From Aselliscus stoliczkanus (lineage: Eukaryota; Chordata; Mammalia; Chiroptera; Hipposideridae), in contig CM066736.1 of assembly GCA_033961575.1 (NCBI GenBank), forward strand, positions 88,023,352-88,087,351: a DNA stretch of 64,000 nucleotides. Direction: 5' to 3'. Under the pieces are notes generated by a model. It did not search any database. It had not been told where the DNA came from and saw nothing but the letters and a program-made list of their open reading frames with translations. Below, piece by piece: positions 33,611 through 44,994 of the stretch (positions are counted from its first letter, which is position 1; each line of letters begins with the position of its first letter). The translations under genes were made by a program, and so were the position numbers.

Positions 33611-33702
33611 GTTATTATTTGTCTTTATTTCTTATTAGAGTATGCTTTCTCATGGATAGACACTTCATACCAGAATAAATGGGTAGAGATTCTAAGATGA
33701 AC

Positions 33703-33733
33703 AGGTGTGTGTGTGTGTGTGTGTGTGTGTGTA
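33703..33733. repeat. (GT)n microsatellite
   Basis: About 15 GT units, likely polymorphic. Confidence 0.9.
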
Positions 33734-34062
33734 CATACTAAAAATTCAATTGTAATGCAGTTAAATTAAAACCACCCTGTTTCTCTGAAAATAAGACCTA
33801 GTCAGAAAATAAGCTGTAGCATGATTTTGGGTGTCAAAATATGGCACCTTGGCATACTGAATATTTTAAGCTGAAGGAGTTTGTGGAAAAGGCACTCTTT
33901 TTCCTGCAACAGGTCATAAAACCCTCATGTGAAGGATGTGTGCCATCCATATCCTGGAGGGATCATGCTATGGCTTATTCTCCAGGTAGGTCTTATTTTT
34001 GGGGAAACATGGTATACTGAAAACAAGAGCAGAGGAAGCTGAGTGTTTTAGAACAGGTTTTT

Positions 34063-34451
34063 GTTTTGTTTCGTTTTGTTGTTTTAAGATTTTATTGGGG
34101 AATTGGGAAAGGGGAACAGCCAAGTTGTTGTCCTTCAGTCTTAGTTGTAGAGGGCACAGCAAGCTCAGCTCCAAGTCTAGTCGCCATCTGGCCCCCCGTC
34201 TGCAGCTCATGGCTGCTCAGCTCAAGGTGCCATGTTCAATCTTAGTTGCGGGTGGGCATAGCCAACTTCCCGTGCGGGAGTCGAACCAGCAGCCTTGTTG
34301 TTAGGAGCATGTGTTGTCACCAGCTGAGCTATCCTGCCACCTGCTGGCAGCTCAGCTCTGGTGTAGCCCACTGGCCCATGTGGGAATCAAACCGGCGACC
34401 CCGCTGCTCAGAGCTTGCGCTCTTAACCAACGGAGCGACTCAGCTGGCCTC
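34063..34451 (-). mobile_element. SINE, B-long type (two tRNA-like units)
   Basis: Reversed: AAGATTTTATTGGGGAATTG, a body with CTTAGTTGTAGAGGGCACAG, a second tRNA-like unit (GGGAGTCGAACCAGCAGCC, AGCTGAGCTATCCTGCCACC), and the B head with GGGAATCAAACCGGCGACC. Duplication GAACAGGTTTTT at 34051-34062 and 34454-34465. Confidence 0.88.
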
Positions 34452-34676
34452 AAGAACAGGTTTTTAATATAGGATTTTTAATTTATGTCCCAGGTTTCAA
34501 GGAGAGAGCAACTGCTTCTTTGCTACCAAATATTTTTTTTTTTTAGAGAACGTTGACTTTTAGGCTTGGAACAGTTCTGGAATTCTGAGGATTCTAGAAG
34601 CCTGGATGCCAGTTATCTAAGTACTTCCCCTGCTTTTTAAAATATTTTCTCTGACTCCTTAAAAATGATTAGTGCA

Positions 34677-34780
34677 GGGCCGGCCGAGTGGCGCAGTGGT
34701 TAAGAGCTGCCTTGGGACGCCAGTGGCCCTGGTTCGGATCCCACATGAGGGCCAGTGACACTGCCCTCTTAAAAAAAAAA
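34677..34780 (+). mobile_element. SINE, A-short type
   Basis: Head GGGCCGGCCGAGTGGCGCAG to CACTGCCCTC and A-tail. Perfect duplication AAAATGATTAGTGCA on both sides (ending at 34676 and 34795). Missing the 4-base ATAT seen in most copies (CACATGAGG). Confidence 0.92.
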
Positions 34781-34943
34781 AAAATGATTAGTGCAAAATT
34801 ACTGAGGTTTCCCGTCTTCCCCTCCCCCCCGCCGCCTTCTTCTGTTGAATTTTCTATTATTCTTTGTGTGTTATGAACTAGTTCTCTGTGTTTCTGTATT
34901 TATAATTCAAATCATTTAATCTATTTTTAAAAATAAAATTGGG

Positions 34944-35402
34944 GGGCCAGCTGAGTGGCGCATTGGTTAAGAGCTGGTTTTGGGATGCCAGCGGCCCCGG
35001 TTCGGATCCCACATATGAGGGCCAGTGACTCTGCCTTTACAGCTAACAACAGCTCCACCTGGAGCTGGGCTGCGAGCCCCAGCGTTGGTGTAGGCTGCAG
35101 CCCCTGCTGCAGTGGGCTGCCATAGGCTACAGTGAGTGGCCAGCAGCCAGCATGAGCGGCTGGCAGCCAGCATGAGCTGCCAATAGCCACCGTGAGTGAC
35201 CATCCATAGGCCGGCGACCAATCTGCCTCATCCGGGAAGAGCACAATGATGATACCAACATGGGCCAGTGAAGCAACATCCTCCGCAACTAGACTGAAGA
35301 ACAAAAAGACAGCAACTTGTCTGTTTCCCTTCCCCAATTCCCCAATGCTGTTCCCCTCCCCCAATTCCCCAATAAAATCTTTAAAAAGAATAAAAAATAA
35401 AA
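34944..35402 (+). mobile_element. SINE, A-long type
   Basis: Head GGGCCAGCTGAGTGGCGCAT, body through CTAACAACAGCTCCACCTGG, and the tail module GTTCCCCTCCCCCAATTCCC present twice near 35319-35370, ending AATAAAATCTTT. Flanked by AAAATAAAATTGGG. The duplicated tail module is seen in several A-long copies. Confidence 0.9.
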
Positions 35403-36870
35403 AAATAAAATTGGGCACATTCTAAATTCTTTTTTTTGTAGCCAAGTATATTGTGCTCACTAAATTCTTCAACTGTTGTCATACTGAAAGGATGTTTCGA
35501 AATGTTAATATGCCATTTGTTCCCTTTTATGAGTACATCCAAACATATAGCAAAGTCAAAAGAAAATGACAGTTAATACGCACATATCCATCTCCATTCT
35601 ACCATCATCATTTATACTTGCTTTATCACCTATCTATCCATCTAGTGACCATTCCATCATTCATTAATCTATTTTATTTTTGGTGCATTTCAAAATAAAT
35701 TGCAGACATCAGGACACTTCCCTCTAAATACCTCCAGTATATTTGTTTTTGAAAGGCCTGTTTTCTCCTCTTTTTATTTCATTCAGAGTTGATGTTTTCA
35801 CTTTCCCTTCTTTATGTTCTTTATTTAAATTTTGGGCTGAACCCACTATGTTTAATTGTAAGCATTCTCATGGTTAATGCTCAAAATGAGATTTGCTTTC
35901 TTTTTGGTTTGTACTTCTTTAAAAAGGTACAGTTGACTTTTAGCCAATTTTTAAAAGTATTTTATGGCTTATATAATTGTAGCATTTGCCCCTACAGGGT
36001 GCAGTACTTTAGAATGTGATTGCTGATACAAGATTTGAAGACAAATTCTTTCATACCATTAGACATTAGGAGCATTGCTTACTTTTAACTATGTAGAAAA
36101 CCTCAACAAGGCTATGAACTGTTTGTAGCAAGGAGTTATATATCATAATTCCTTGTGGCTCATAACTTCTTGAAAAGAAGAACTCAAATGCTTGTTGATA
36201 TATTGACTCCTTGAAATCAATACTCAAAATATTCTGGGCACTATTTATTGTTATAAAGTTGAAAGTTTAAAAGCAAATTTCAACTTACATTTTTCATCAA
36301 CTTTTAAAAATTTGTATTCATTATATATGATGTATATTATAATGGAATTCAAAAAGTCGTAATAGGAAATTATTTCAGAGGTGTGTAATAGTGAGGCATT
36401 GTTCTTAGAATAACAGGATATCCTTCCATTTTATACACTTTGCATTAATCAGCCCATAAAAGACTACAACGACCTAGTTTGTATATAAGTTTTTACAAAA
36501 ATAATTTTATTATTTTAAAATATAATAATTGAACTATAGACATTGAATTATATAACCATTATAGATTTTAACATATTACTTTAAGATTGAATTCTAAGTA
36601 GCAAATAGAATCCAAAGTACATCAAACTAAAGTGATCTTTTCTGTTTTCATTGTTATTTCTTGAAATGTATCTAGGATATCGTTTTTTGAAAATGTTGAA
36701 AGTGTAGTTAGATGAAAATTATCGCCAGAGAAGATCCTTTTCTTCTCTGCTCCATGCCTGCGTGTGCACATCACCTGTAGTTGGAACTCTTGTTGTGTGT
36801 CTGGCCTGAAGATTCTTTTGATCTTCCAGATTTCGTGCTTCTTCCCCTACCTGGTTCAGATTTTGATCAT
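35403..36870. other. Low-repeat FCHSD2 intron
   Basis: About 1.5 kb of AT-rich intron. The open frame 35789-36019 has no recognisable domain. A possible diverged L1 3' UTR runs from 35520 to 35760 ('catatagcaaagtcaaaag', 'ataaattgcagacatcag'). Confidence 0.4.
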
Positions 36871-36875
36871 TTTAA

Positions 36876-36937
36876 CACTTTGTAAGCGGGCATAAAAAGC
36901 TATATGATGAGTTTACTCGTTTCCCGCAAAAAATGTG
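36876..36937. mobile_element. 62-bp piggyBac-type MITE flanked by TTAA
   Basis: The sequence starts CACTTTGTAAGCGGG and ends CCCGCAAAAAATGTG, giving terminal inverted repeats with about 13 of 17 matches. It is bracketed by TTAA at 36872-36875 and 36938-36941, the exact target duplication of piggyBac transposases. Read on the minus strand the end is CACATTTTTTGCGGGAAACG, which I recall as close to the piggyBac terminus known from vesper bats. There is no coding capacity. Confidence 0.7.
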
Positions 36938-37189
36938 TTAAATCAAAATTAGACACACAAATTAAAATTCTGATACCAAGAGACAGAGACCATGAAACGG
37001 AGTTATATGCCTTTAATTCCCTATCAGTAGTAGTATCTAAATAGTGTCTAAACTTCAATTCTTCTAGTCCTCTGTCTGCTGGTAGGAATGTTTAATCATT
37101 TTGAGAGCCCTGAAGTTCAGTGATATCTTTGTTAAAAACTGGGGGAGGAAAATAGAGAGGCCTTCCCAATGTTACTTTCAGCCATCTAG

Positions 37190-37390
37190 AGCAAAGGTTG
37201 GCAAACATGTTTTGCAAAGTACTAGATAGTAAGTATTTTAGGTTTTGAGGGCCATATGGTCTCTGCCACAGTTACTCAGCTTTGTTTTTGTAAAGTGAAA
37301 GTAGCCATAGGCATTTGGTAACCAAATAGATGTGACTATATTCCTATCAAATTTTATTCAGAGAAACAGACAGCAGGCTGTAATTTGTTA
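37190..37390 (-). repeat. MER5A-type hAT MITE, reverse
   Basis: Starts 'aaaggttggcaaacatg' and includes 'ctagatagtaagtatttta', 'ggccatatggtctctgcc' and 'aacagacagcaggctg', the reversed MER5A pattern. Ancient and non-coding. Confidence 0.7.
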
Positions 37391-37399
37391 ACCTGTACA

Positions 37400-37442
37400 C
37401 TAGAGTTATATATATATATCCAGAGAGAGAGAGAGAGAGAGA
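37400..37442. repeat. (TA)n(GA)n microsatellite
   Basis: 'tatatatata' followed by ten GA units. It is followed by a short L1 3'-end piece at 37443-37500 ('gtgtacacttgaaaccca'). Confidence 0.85.
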
Positions 37443-37527
37443 ATTATAGAAGTGTACACTTGAAACCCATATAACTCCACCAACCATTGTCACCACAACA
37501 GATTTAATCAAAAAAAGCAAATTTTTG

Positions 37528-37640
37528 GGCCAGTGGAGTGGTGCATTGGTTAAGAGCTGGCTTGGGATGCCAGTAGCCTGGGTTTGGATCCCACATATGA
37601 GGGACAGTGACACTGCCTTCTTAAAAAACAAAAACAAAAA
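37528..37640 (+). mobile_element. SINE, A-short type, diverged
   Basis: Head GGCCAGTGGAGTGGTGCATT to CACTGCCTTC and an A/C tail. CAAATTTT flanks both sides. More substitutions than its neighbours, so older. Confidence 0.85.
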
Positions 37641-38872
37641 CAAATTTTGCATTCTATATTATTCACTAATTCTTAAAGTTACGTATCATGAGAACACAAT
37701 TTAAAAGAATAAAATAACTAGAAATACTATATTTGACTATATCAAATTAAATGCATTAAAGACCGTATGCTTCTTGAAATACCTATTGAGGGGACCTTTT
37801 TCTTTCCAATAATTTGTGGATGGACACTCATCAAGTACAATAAAAATGAATTACTGGAAAAATAAAATTAAAAGGATATAGAATACAAGCTTGAAATACT
37901 TAGATTAAATATACCAAATTATGTTTCAATAAATATTAGAACAGTCATACATAAGGAAAAGAAAAGAATTAGAAAAACTGTAAATGTTGTTACTTGAAAT
38001 TACCTTCTAGTCTGTTAATATAGAGTTGCTATTACAGTCAACTTTTTTGTCATTCCACAGTACTAACTACACACAGAGTTGAGTGAAATTGCAACTCCCA
38101 TTTATTAAATGTCTGTATGCACACCCTAAATACTATATATCAAAAATTTAATGTGACAAATTTGCTTCTTGTTTTTTACTAACCTTGGTTGGATTGACAG
38201 TAGTGCTACTCACAAAGCATAATGTATAAAATTGTTCCTATGTTTTGTTGTAACAACATTTAGAGTAGAGAAACCAGATTCACCAATGTATGTTGATGAG
38301 AATTGGAGGAGAGATTTAAAAGAAATTTCAACAAACTCAGGATATTCATGCCTAACTTTTTCCCAAGATGAAGCAAGTGAGTTTTTATTTTCTGAATTCA
38401 TTTTTCGATCTTTTATTATTAAATTCCAACAATTTATTCTATAGAGTTATGGTGAAATTTAAATTACCTCTCAAAGATATGGATTCTGGATTCACAAATT
38501 TCCAATATGTGGATCTTCTTTTGATGGGAAAAAGATTGAAAATATTCTATCAAATGTATAAGGTGTATAGTGATAATCTTTCAACAAATATACAATATCT
38601 AATCATATAATATTCGTTGAAAGTTGTTATTTTATGGAACATGTCATAAATATCTGTAGAAATCGATATTTCATGCTATTAACTTTTTTGCTTTGATTTT
38701 ATTGGCCATTCAGAAACGTTTGTATAATCTTCCTTACATAAAGTATAAAGATCATTAAAATACCAAATATGTAAGACAAATAAGTCTGGCTGTCCAATTC
38801 ACATCTTTAAAACCTTGGGGCCAATTTTTTTATCTTGCAGAAACACTAAGAGTTCATTTCATCATTCATTTT

Positions 38873-39286
38873 CTTTTAAAAGATTTTATTGGGGAATTAG
38901 GGGAGGGGAACAGCATTGGGGAATCAGGGAAGGGGAACAGACAAATTGCTGTCCTTTTGTTCTTCAGTCTAGTTGAGGAAAACATTGCTTCATCGTTGAG
39001 CTCTTCTCAGGTGAGGCAGATCGGTCGCCAGCCTCTGGATGGCCACTCACAGCGGCTCTTAGCAGCTCACACCAGCAGCCAGCTACTCACAGTAGCCTAT
39101 GGCAGCCTACTGTAGCAGGGGCTGCAGCCTACACTGTCTCCAGGGCTCGCACAGCCCAGCTCCAGGTGGAGCTGTTGTTCACCATCTTAGCTGTAGAGGG
39201 CAGTGTCACTAGCCCTCATGTGGGATCCGAACCGGGCCGCTGGCATCCCAAACCAGCTCTTAACCAATGCGTCATTTGGCCGGCCC
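38873..39286 (-). mobile_element. SINE, A-long type
   Basis: Inserted in the hAT fossil. The perfect 14-bp duplication TCATCATTCATTTT lies at 38859-38872 and 39287-39300. The reversed tail module GGGGAACAGCATTGGGGAAT shows the duplicated tail form. Confidence 0.92.
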
Positions 39287-39420
39287 TCATCATTCATTTT
39301 TGACAGAACGTTTCTTCTTGATAACCATGGAACCTTAGCATGTAATAACAGCAGTATCTGATCAATTTCCATATTATCACTCAGTAAGAACATATTCTCT
39401 AGTATACTGCATTAACCTTT

Positions 39421-39807
39421 TTTTGTTTGTTTTAAAAGATTTTATTGGGGAATTGGGGGAGGGGAACAGACAAGTTGCTCTCTTTTTGTTCTTCAGTCTA
39501 GTTGTGGAGGACTTTGCTTCACTGGCCCACGTTGGTATCATCAATGCGTTCTTCCCGGAAGAGGCAGATCGGTCGCTGGCCTCTGGATGGTCGCTCACCA
39601 CGGCTATTGGCAGCTCATGCTGGCTGCCAGCCACTCATTGTAACCTATGGCAGCCTACACCGTCGCTGGGGCTCTCACAGCCCAGCTCTAGGTGGAGCTG
39701 TTGTTAGCTGTAGAGGGCAGTGTCACTGGCCCTCATATGTGGGATCCGAACTGGGGCTACTGGCATCCCAAAACCAGCTCTTAACCAGTGCGCCACTCGG
39801 CTGGCCC
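39421..39807 (-). mobile_element. SINE, A-long type
   Basis: Second A-long insertion in the hAT fossil. The perfect duplication TGCATTAACCTTT lies at 39408-39420 and 39808-39820. It has the single-tail form. Confidence 0.92.
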
Positions 39808-40649
39808 TGCATTAACCTTTAAGTAATCCACAATTACACTGTGTCACTAAGCATACTGTTTAGACAGGTATCTTTTTTTTTTTTTTTTTTAATCATAGCA
39901 AGAGTTTCTCCATGAAGGAAACAATGAATTGATTTACATTCTGAAATAAAATCCTAACCTGGGTAACTGTCCAGATATATTCCAGTCATTGCAGTTGCAC
40001 CAAACAGAAGATACTGTTACACAGAATTTAAACTCCAAATCACATTTATTGAGTACATAATCCTCCATAGATTTATACAATTTGGAGTTCGTTATGTTTG
40101 TCAATGAAGCTGAAAAAAATTCTTCCTTCACAACACCATCATATTCAAATCATACATATACTAAAGGAGTTGCCATATTTTCTTTGCATTTATTAATGTT
40201 CAATAAATAACACTTTGCTAGGTTTGTGTGTTCTGTGAATTATTTTTTCATATCATTAGTCAGTTCCTGAATGCATCAAACTATGGTATCAGTAGAAATT
40301 GGTTCTTTGTTGCAAATTCACTGAATATTTCCAAGCAAACATCTTGATGGAGTGTTTCCTTAATGTCAATGTATACTTTTGTTTTTTTAGCTTTAGTATC
40401 TTGAAAAGCTACTGTATTAAAAAACCTAGAAAGCATTATTGTTTATATGTGAAAGAAAGAACATCTGTCTCTCTTGGCTTTGTAATTCAATACTTACTAT
40501 TTTCAAGCTTTTTTTTGTTGCTTTGAACTTCTTTGTTTATATTTTCTATATAAATGCTACTTCAGTTTTGATGATTTTATTATTTTATAGCCAGTATATC
40601 TCAGCAAATAACACACTGTGGCTTTAGCACTTCACTGTCAATTATACAT

Positions 40650-41655
40650 CCAAGTAAAATTAGTATGAACTCTTTGGTCTTCCTTGTTTTGAAATAACTT
40701 GTATTAGTATTTGATTTACTGCTCCTGCCTCATTTAGAGAAAGTATAATTTTCCTTGCCAAAGAAGGCCAGTTAAGCTTTTACTGTCTGTAAATTAGAGG
40801 TAAAAATACTTATTTAGTTACTTAATTTAACTAAAAATATTAAATTATAAATTACAGGTTTGATTAAAAGTTTAAATGATTATAAAATGATAAATTATGC
40901 AAATAAATGCTTACATTTTCTCAGATTGTCTTATCTCTTGCCTTATGGTCACAAACTAACCGATGTCAAATTGTTATAAAAGTATCTAAATGCCTACATT
41001 TAATTTCTGTACTTATTGTGGACCAATAACAAACAGTTGGAATACCTTTGATCGAGGGATTACTGGAGGGCCGTTAGGGAATGTTGTGACTTTTTTATTA
41101 CTTTACTAGGGTAGAAATTCTGGGCCTTGGATGAAACCCAATTATAACTTTCTTTTGCTTTGTTTGAGATACATAGGACAAAAACATGTGTATGGAGGCA
41201 TAATGTCAAACATAAAGGGGTGGGCTTTAAGCAGGCAGTTTGCAAATGTTCTTGTTGTCTCCCTGTGTAGATGTGGAAAAGCATGTTTAAGGAATGTGGT
41301 TGTTCATGTTGTCTAATTTGTTCACCTGATACTGAAAAATCATTATAGTGGTGCCTGAATTTCTATGTCCATTTTATGATTATTCCAGTGTCCTGTTTTA
41401 ATAGGGACTTAGTTCAGCAGCCATGTCTCAAATCTATTTTAATGAGGGTGATCTTTTCCATATATGTTTATAGCATCCTTCTTTCTGTATGTGATTTATA
41501 AATGTATATATAAATATGTGTGTGATATAGCAATATATATAAAATGTCTCTTTGTTCCACCTATTTCTGTATATCACTGAATTGCTTTAATGACTTTATG
41601 AAGCCTTGGAGCTGGAATTGGTATAAGGATTGTATGTTACATTCATTCTCTTTCA
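40650..41655. other. FCHSD2 intron, low repeat content
   Basis: AT-rich sequence. The overlapping open frames at 41060-41316 on the two strands show no known domain and no splice context. No RNA gene was recognised. Confidence 0.4.
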
Positions 41656-41659
41656 TGTC

Positions 41660-41878
41660 GAGGAGCGTTTGGCAAACTACAGCCATCTGGCCTGACATTT
41701 GTTTTTGTAAGTAAAGTTTTAGTGGGCCATAGTCAAGCCCATTTGTTGACGTGTTATCTGTGGTTGCTTTCTTGCTACACTGACAAAGTTGAGTAGTTGA
41801 TATAGGGATCATACGGCCTGCAAAGCCAAAAATATTTACTCTGTGGCACTTTACAGTAAAAATTTGCCAACCACTAGA
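41660..41878 (+). repeat. MER5A hAT MITE, forward
   Basis: 'cgtttggcaaactacagcc', 'tttttgtaagtaaagtttta', 'gggccatagtcaagcccat' and 'aatttgccaaccac' reproduce MER5A almost end to end (about 190-220 bp). Ancient nonautonomous element. Confidence 0.85.
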
Positions 41879-41879
41879 G

Positions 41880-42740
41880 TCCTTGCAGCCTCTTCCTGAG
41901 TTCAGTGGTAGTAATTTCACTATCTGTCAAGGCATTCATCTTCTAATTAGGAAGTTCCTATTTATGTTGAGCAAAAATCTTTCCCTCTAAGTAACCTTCT
42001 TGTGTACATGGTAGTTTTTAGGAATTTGAAGACAACTTTATGCTTGTTCTTATCTCTTTCTTAAGGTCTACATCCCCATCCCAGTCTTCCCAGTCCTAAG
42101 ATTCTGTAGTTTATTCAATACACACTTGAATGACCTATATATGCGACTCAGTTTGAAACTTTGTACCTTACTTATCGGTTTTCTGCCATTATTCCTCAGA
42201 TATTGATACTCAGATCAGAACCTAAGTTAATAATCCTATGGATGTGATTGGCTCACAGTAGAGCAGACTGTTTCTTCTGTTTTTATTTTTATTTTTTTAA
42301 ATTTTACTATGTACTTTATATGTACTGGTCACTCAGTGATGTTATTATTAGTGTTAATACAGGCTATGTAGCATTATCCTTTTAGGAAGCCCTATCTCAG
42401 TGGCTCTTACTGAGCTGAAATTCAAAACTACTCAGTCTTTTACATATCTCGCTGTTAAGTCAGATCTTCTCCATCCTCTGCTGAACCCACAGCAGGGCTT
42501 TTACTCCTATGAGATGCCGTTGTATTGAGTTCAACCCACTGGAACTGTATGAAGAAGTTTTTGCATGTTAATTTTGTCATTGACGTATTTACTGTTCCTC
42601 TTAGCTCTTAATCATGTGAGAATTTGATAGTAATGAGTTACTTAATCAACACATTACTATGTTTGCATGTTCATTATTGAACACAAATGAAAATTTTCTG
42701 GGAATTTCTCTTAGAGTCTATGGCACATTGAATTATTGCT
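41880..42740. other. FCHSD2 intron, no repeat recognised
   Basis: No exon, RNA gene or confident repeat was seen. There is a T-rich stretch at 42280-42300. Confidence 0.4.
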
Positions 42741-42744
42741 CATC

Positions 42745-43125
42745 AACTAATCCTTCCTCACACTTTCCTCTCGGGAAAAATATACATCCCTGAGTCACTA
42801 ACTTTGGACTTTGTCATGTGGCTTACTTGGGCCAATAAAATGGAGATGGAAGTGACAATAGGGCATTTCTGAAATGAAACTTGAAAAGGCCTGGCAAGTT
42901 TCTTCCAGCTCCCTTGTGCATCTGCCATTTACCCCAAAAAGAGCTTGCCCCAAGGTAACTACTGCCCTTTCAGATTGGGTCCCAGAATGAAATATAAGTG
43001 AAAGAGAACTGAACTTGACCCACTACCTGAAGTAGAGATGCTCCAGTCAACCTGAATTCATGAGTAAGAAATTAGCATTTAATTTAAGCCACTGGCATTT
43101 TTGGAGTGGTTGTTACAGAACATTG
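42745..43125 (+). repeat. Ancient LTR-like repeat (MaLR style)
   Basis: 'tttggactttgtcatgtgg', 'ggccaataaaatggagatgg', 'tgggtcccagaatgaaat' and 'aatttaagccactggcat' have the layout of an old mammalian MaLR-type LTR. No internal coding remnants accompany it, so it is a solo copy. The family assignment is tentative. Confidence 0.5.
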
Positions 43126-43497
43126 AATCAGCAATAGCAATGCATACACAATTAACCAAGCCATTCTGTTTGTGGGGAATTGTCTCTGAAATGCCTATTG
43201 CCTGTGAATAACAAAATAAACCAATAATACACCATCATGAACTCTGGGTAAAGGGAGATCAGAGGTAAATTTTGGGTCTCGTATATACTGAGGAGCATGG
43301 CATGTGATGAGATGAGAGATCATCTTTGGTGAAAGGAACTACAATTACTAAACAGGATACACAGATATATCCTGCTATTCTAGATATGCCTCAAATGCTT
43401 TGAGTTAATACTTTCTGCAGTTTGACTTGCTTACGTTGTCAGGTTTTCCTACTTTTTTCTATCAGTATGTTTTTCTGTTCCTCGTCTCGTGATTTCT

Positions 43498-43512
43498 CCC
43501 CCCCCCCCCCCC
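43498..43512. repeat. C15 homopolymer
   Basis: Fifteen consecutive C residues after GATTTCT. Unusual in this AT-rich intron and prone to length error. Confidence 0.9.
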
Positions 43513-43828
43513 ACTTCATGCCCTTTTGGAAAGAGCGCATATTTTCATAGGCTATATGTACTCTGTAAAGAAATAATAGAATAAAACCATTGGAGTTCTA
43601 ATTCTGGGCCTCCCATTTGTTAACATAATCACCCAAAATAAGTTCCTTAAGCCTTTTCTCTTCCTCCGAATTGTAGTCTTAGTAAGTAAATAACAGTTGT
43701 TACTAAGCTGAAATGAGATGACAGTGTTATTGTCTCAGAGTTATTTGTATATACAGTCATTTAGCAGGTATTTATTTAGTAAATTCTGAGAGATACAGTG
43801 TTTTACATGTTATAAAAAAGTCAATACA

Positions 43829-43941
43829 GGGCCGGCCGAGTGGCATGATGGTTAAGTGCTGGCTTGGGAAGCCAGCGGCCCCAGTTCGGGTCCCACATAT
43901 GAGGGCCAGTGACACTGCCCTCAAAAAAAAAAAAAAAAAAA
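43829..43941 (+). mobile_element. SINE, A-short type
   Basis: Head GGGCCGGCCGAGTGGCATGA to CACTGCCCTC and A19. The flank AGTCAATACA recurs as AGTCGATACA about 15 bp past the tail. Confidence 0.9.
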
Positions 43942-43944
43942 CCA

Positions 43945-44990
43945 CATGAAAAACAGTCGATACATTTTATGGCATTTGGACGAGTATAAGCCTACAAAGC
44001 ACTTGTTGGTATCAAGTTGATGTCAAGTGAAAAGAAAAGAGAGTTCCGTTTCTATTTATAAAATAAAGTACAGAAATATCTGCCACTAGAAGTCATGGAA
44101 CAGTTTTATAGATGTGTTTTTTGTTGCATCATGGCTTAATACTTTATTTCAGGACTTTTTGCATTATCCTTGGCAATGAATAGGTACTGTCAGTGACTAG
44201 TATTTTTTATTGTATCTGAAGACATGAATCCGAGGCAGAGTATAAGAAGATTGTTTGTGTTCTGTTTCTTCTTCTAGTTACATTTATCAGAATATAAATT
44301 CAAAGATGTACCATGTCATTTATATTATGGATGATTGTATTCTTTTCTTATAACCTTGGTTAAGATATGACAAAAACAATGAAGCTAACAACTTTTCTCT
44401 CCTATTATTTGGGCATGTGTCAGACATTTTTACTGTGTCATAATTTTTAAATTAAAAATTAATTGTGGTTTTAATAATTCAAATAATACAAAGGTATATA
44501 AAGTTAATTGTCTTTTATTTCTTTTCAAATTCACCCTTTTATAAAGTTTGGTATGAATCTTTCCCTTTTATATGTGCTCATTTATTATGTAGTTTTTTTA
44601 ATCCTTTATAAAAAGGTAGGATCATACTTAAACTTATTCTACATCTTGTCTTTCCTGTTTAATAATATTTTTATCATTGGTGTTTTTCTCAAGTGAATGA
44701 AGATTTCAGTTTTATTGACAGCATCCTAGTTCATATTATGGATGTAAATTATGTAACATCCATTGTTTGATCCACATTGATTTAAGTTGTTGAAAACAAT
44801 ACCACAATGAGCATTTTTGTCTTGTTATATTTGTGCTTTTATTTTAATAATTCTGAAAATCACATACCTGCAGCAAAGCATATCTGCATTAAAAATTTTA
44901 ACGGATACTAATAGGTAAAATGATTAAAAACATATTCTAATAGGTACAGATTTTTAAATGCTATAGCAAATTATATTGCTACTAATGATT
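43945..44990. other. AT-rich FCHSD2 intron
   Basis: Probably includes diverged antisense L1 from about 44460 to 44830 ('ccacattgatttaagttg', 'caataccacaatgagcat'), but this is weak. No exon found. Confidence 0.35.
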
Positions 44991-44994
44991 TGCT

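Larger units (their letters stand above)
38200..40640 (-). pseudogene. Decayed hAT (Charlie/ZBED-like) transposase
   Basis: On the minus strand four blocks appear in the right order. (1) A BED-type zinc-finger start near 40630-40490 (KPQCVIC, then IKSSKLK*HLYRKY). (2) A core piece near 40100-39960 (EDYVLNKCDLEFKFCV). (3) LLLHAKVPWLSRRNVLSKMN near 39300-39370. (4) The C-terminal dimerisation segment near 38225-38370 (SSTYIGESGFSTL, TTKHRN). These are hallmarks of hAT-superfamily transposases, which cut and paste DNA and are the source of ZBED genes. Stops and frameshifts are numerous and two A-long SINEs interrupt it, so it is dead. The terminal inverted repeats were not located, and the exact subfamily is unknown. 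Confidence 0.78.

Noticed and set aside
34063..35402. CRISPR-like spacing of repeated GGGGAATTGGGG modules in SINE tails.
   Set aside because: Only two tail modules per SINE, no spacers, and a mammalian genome context.
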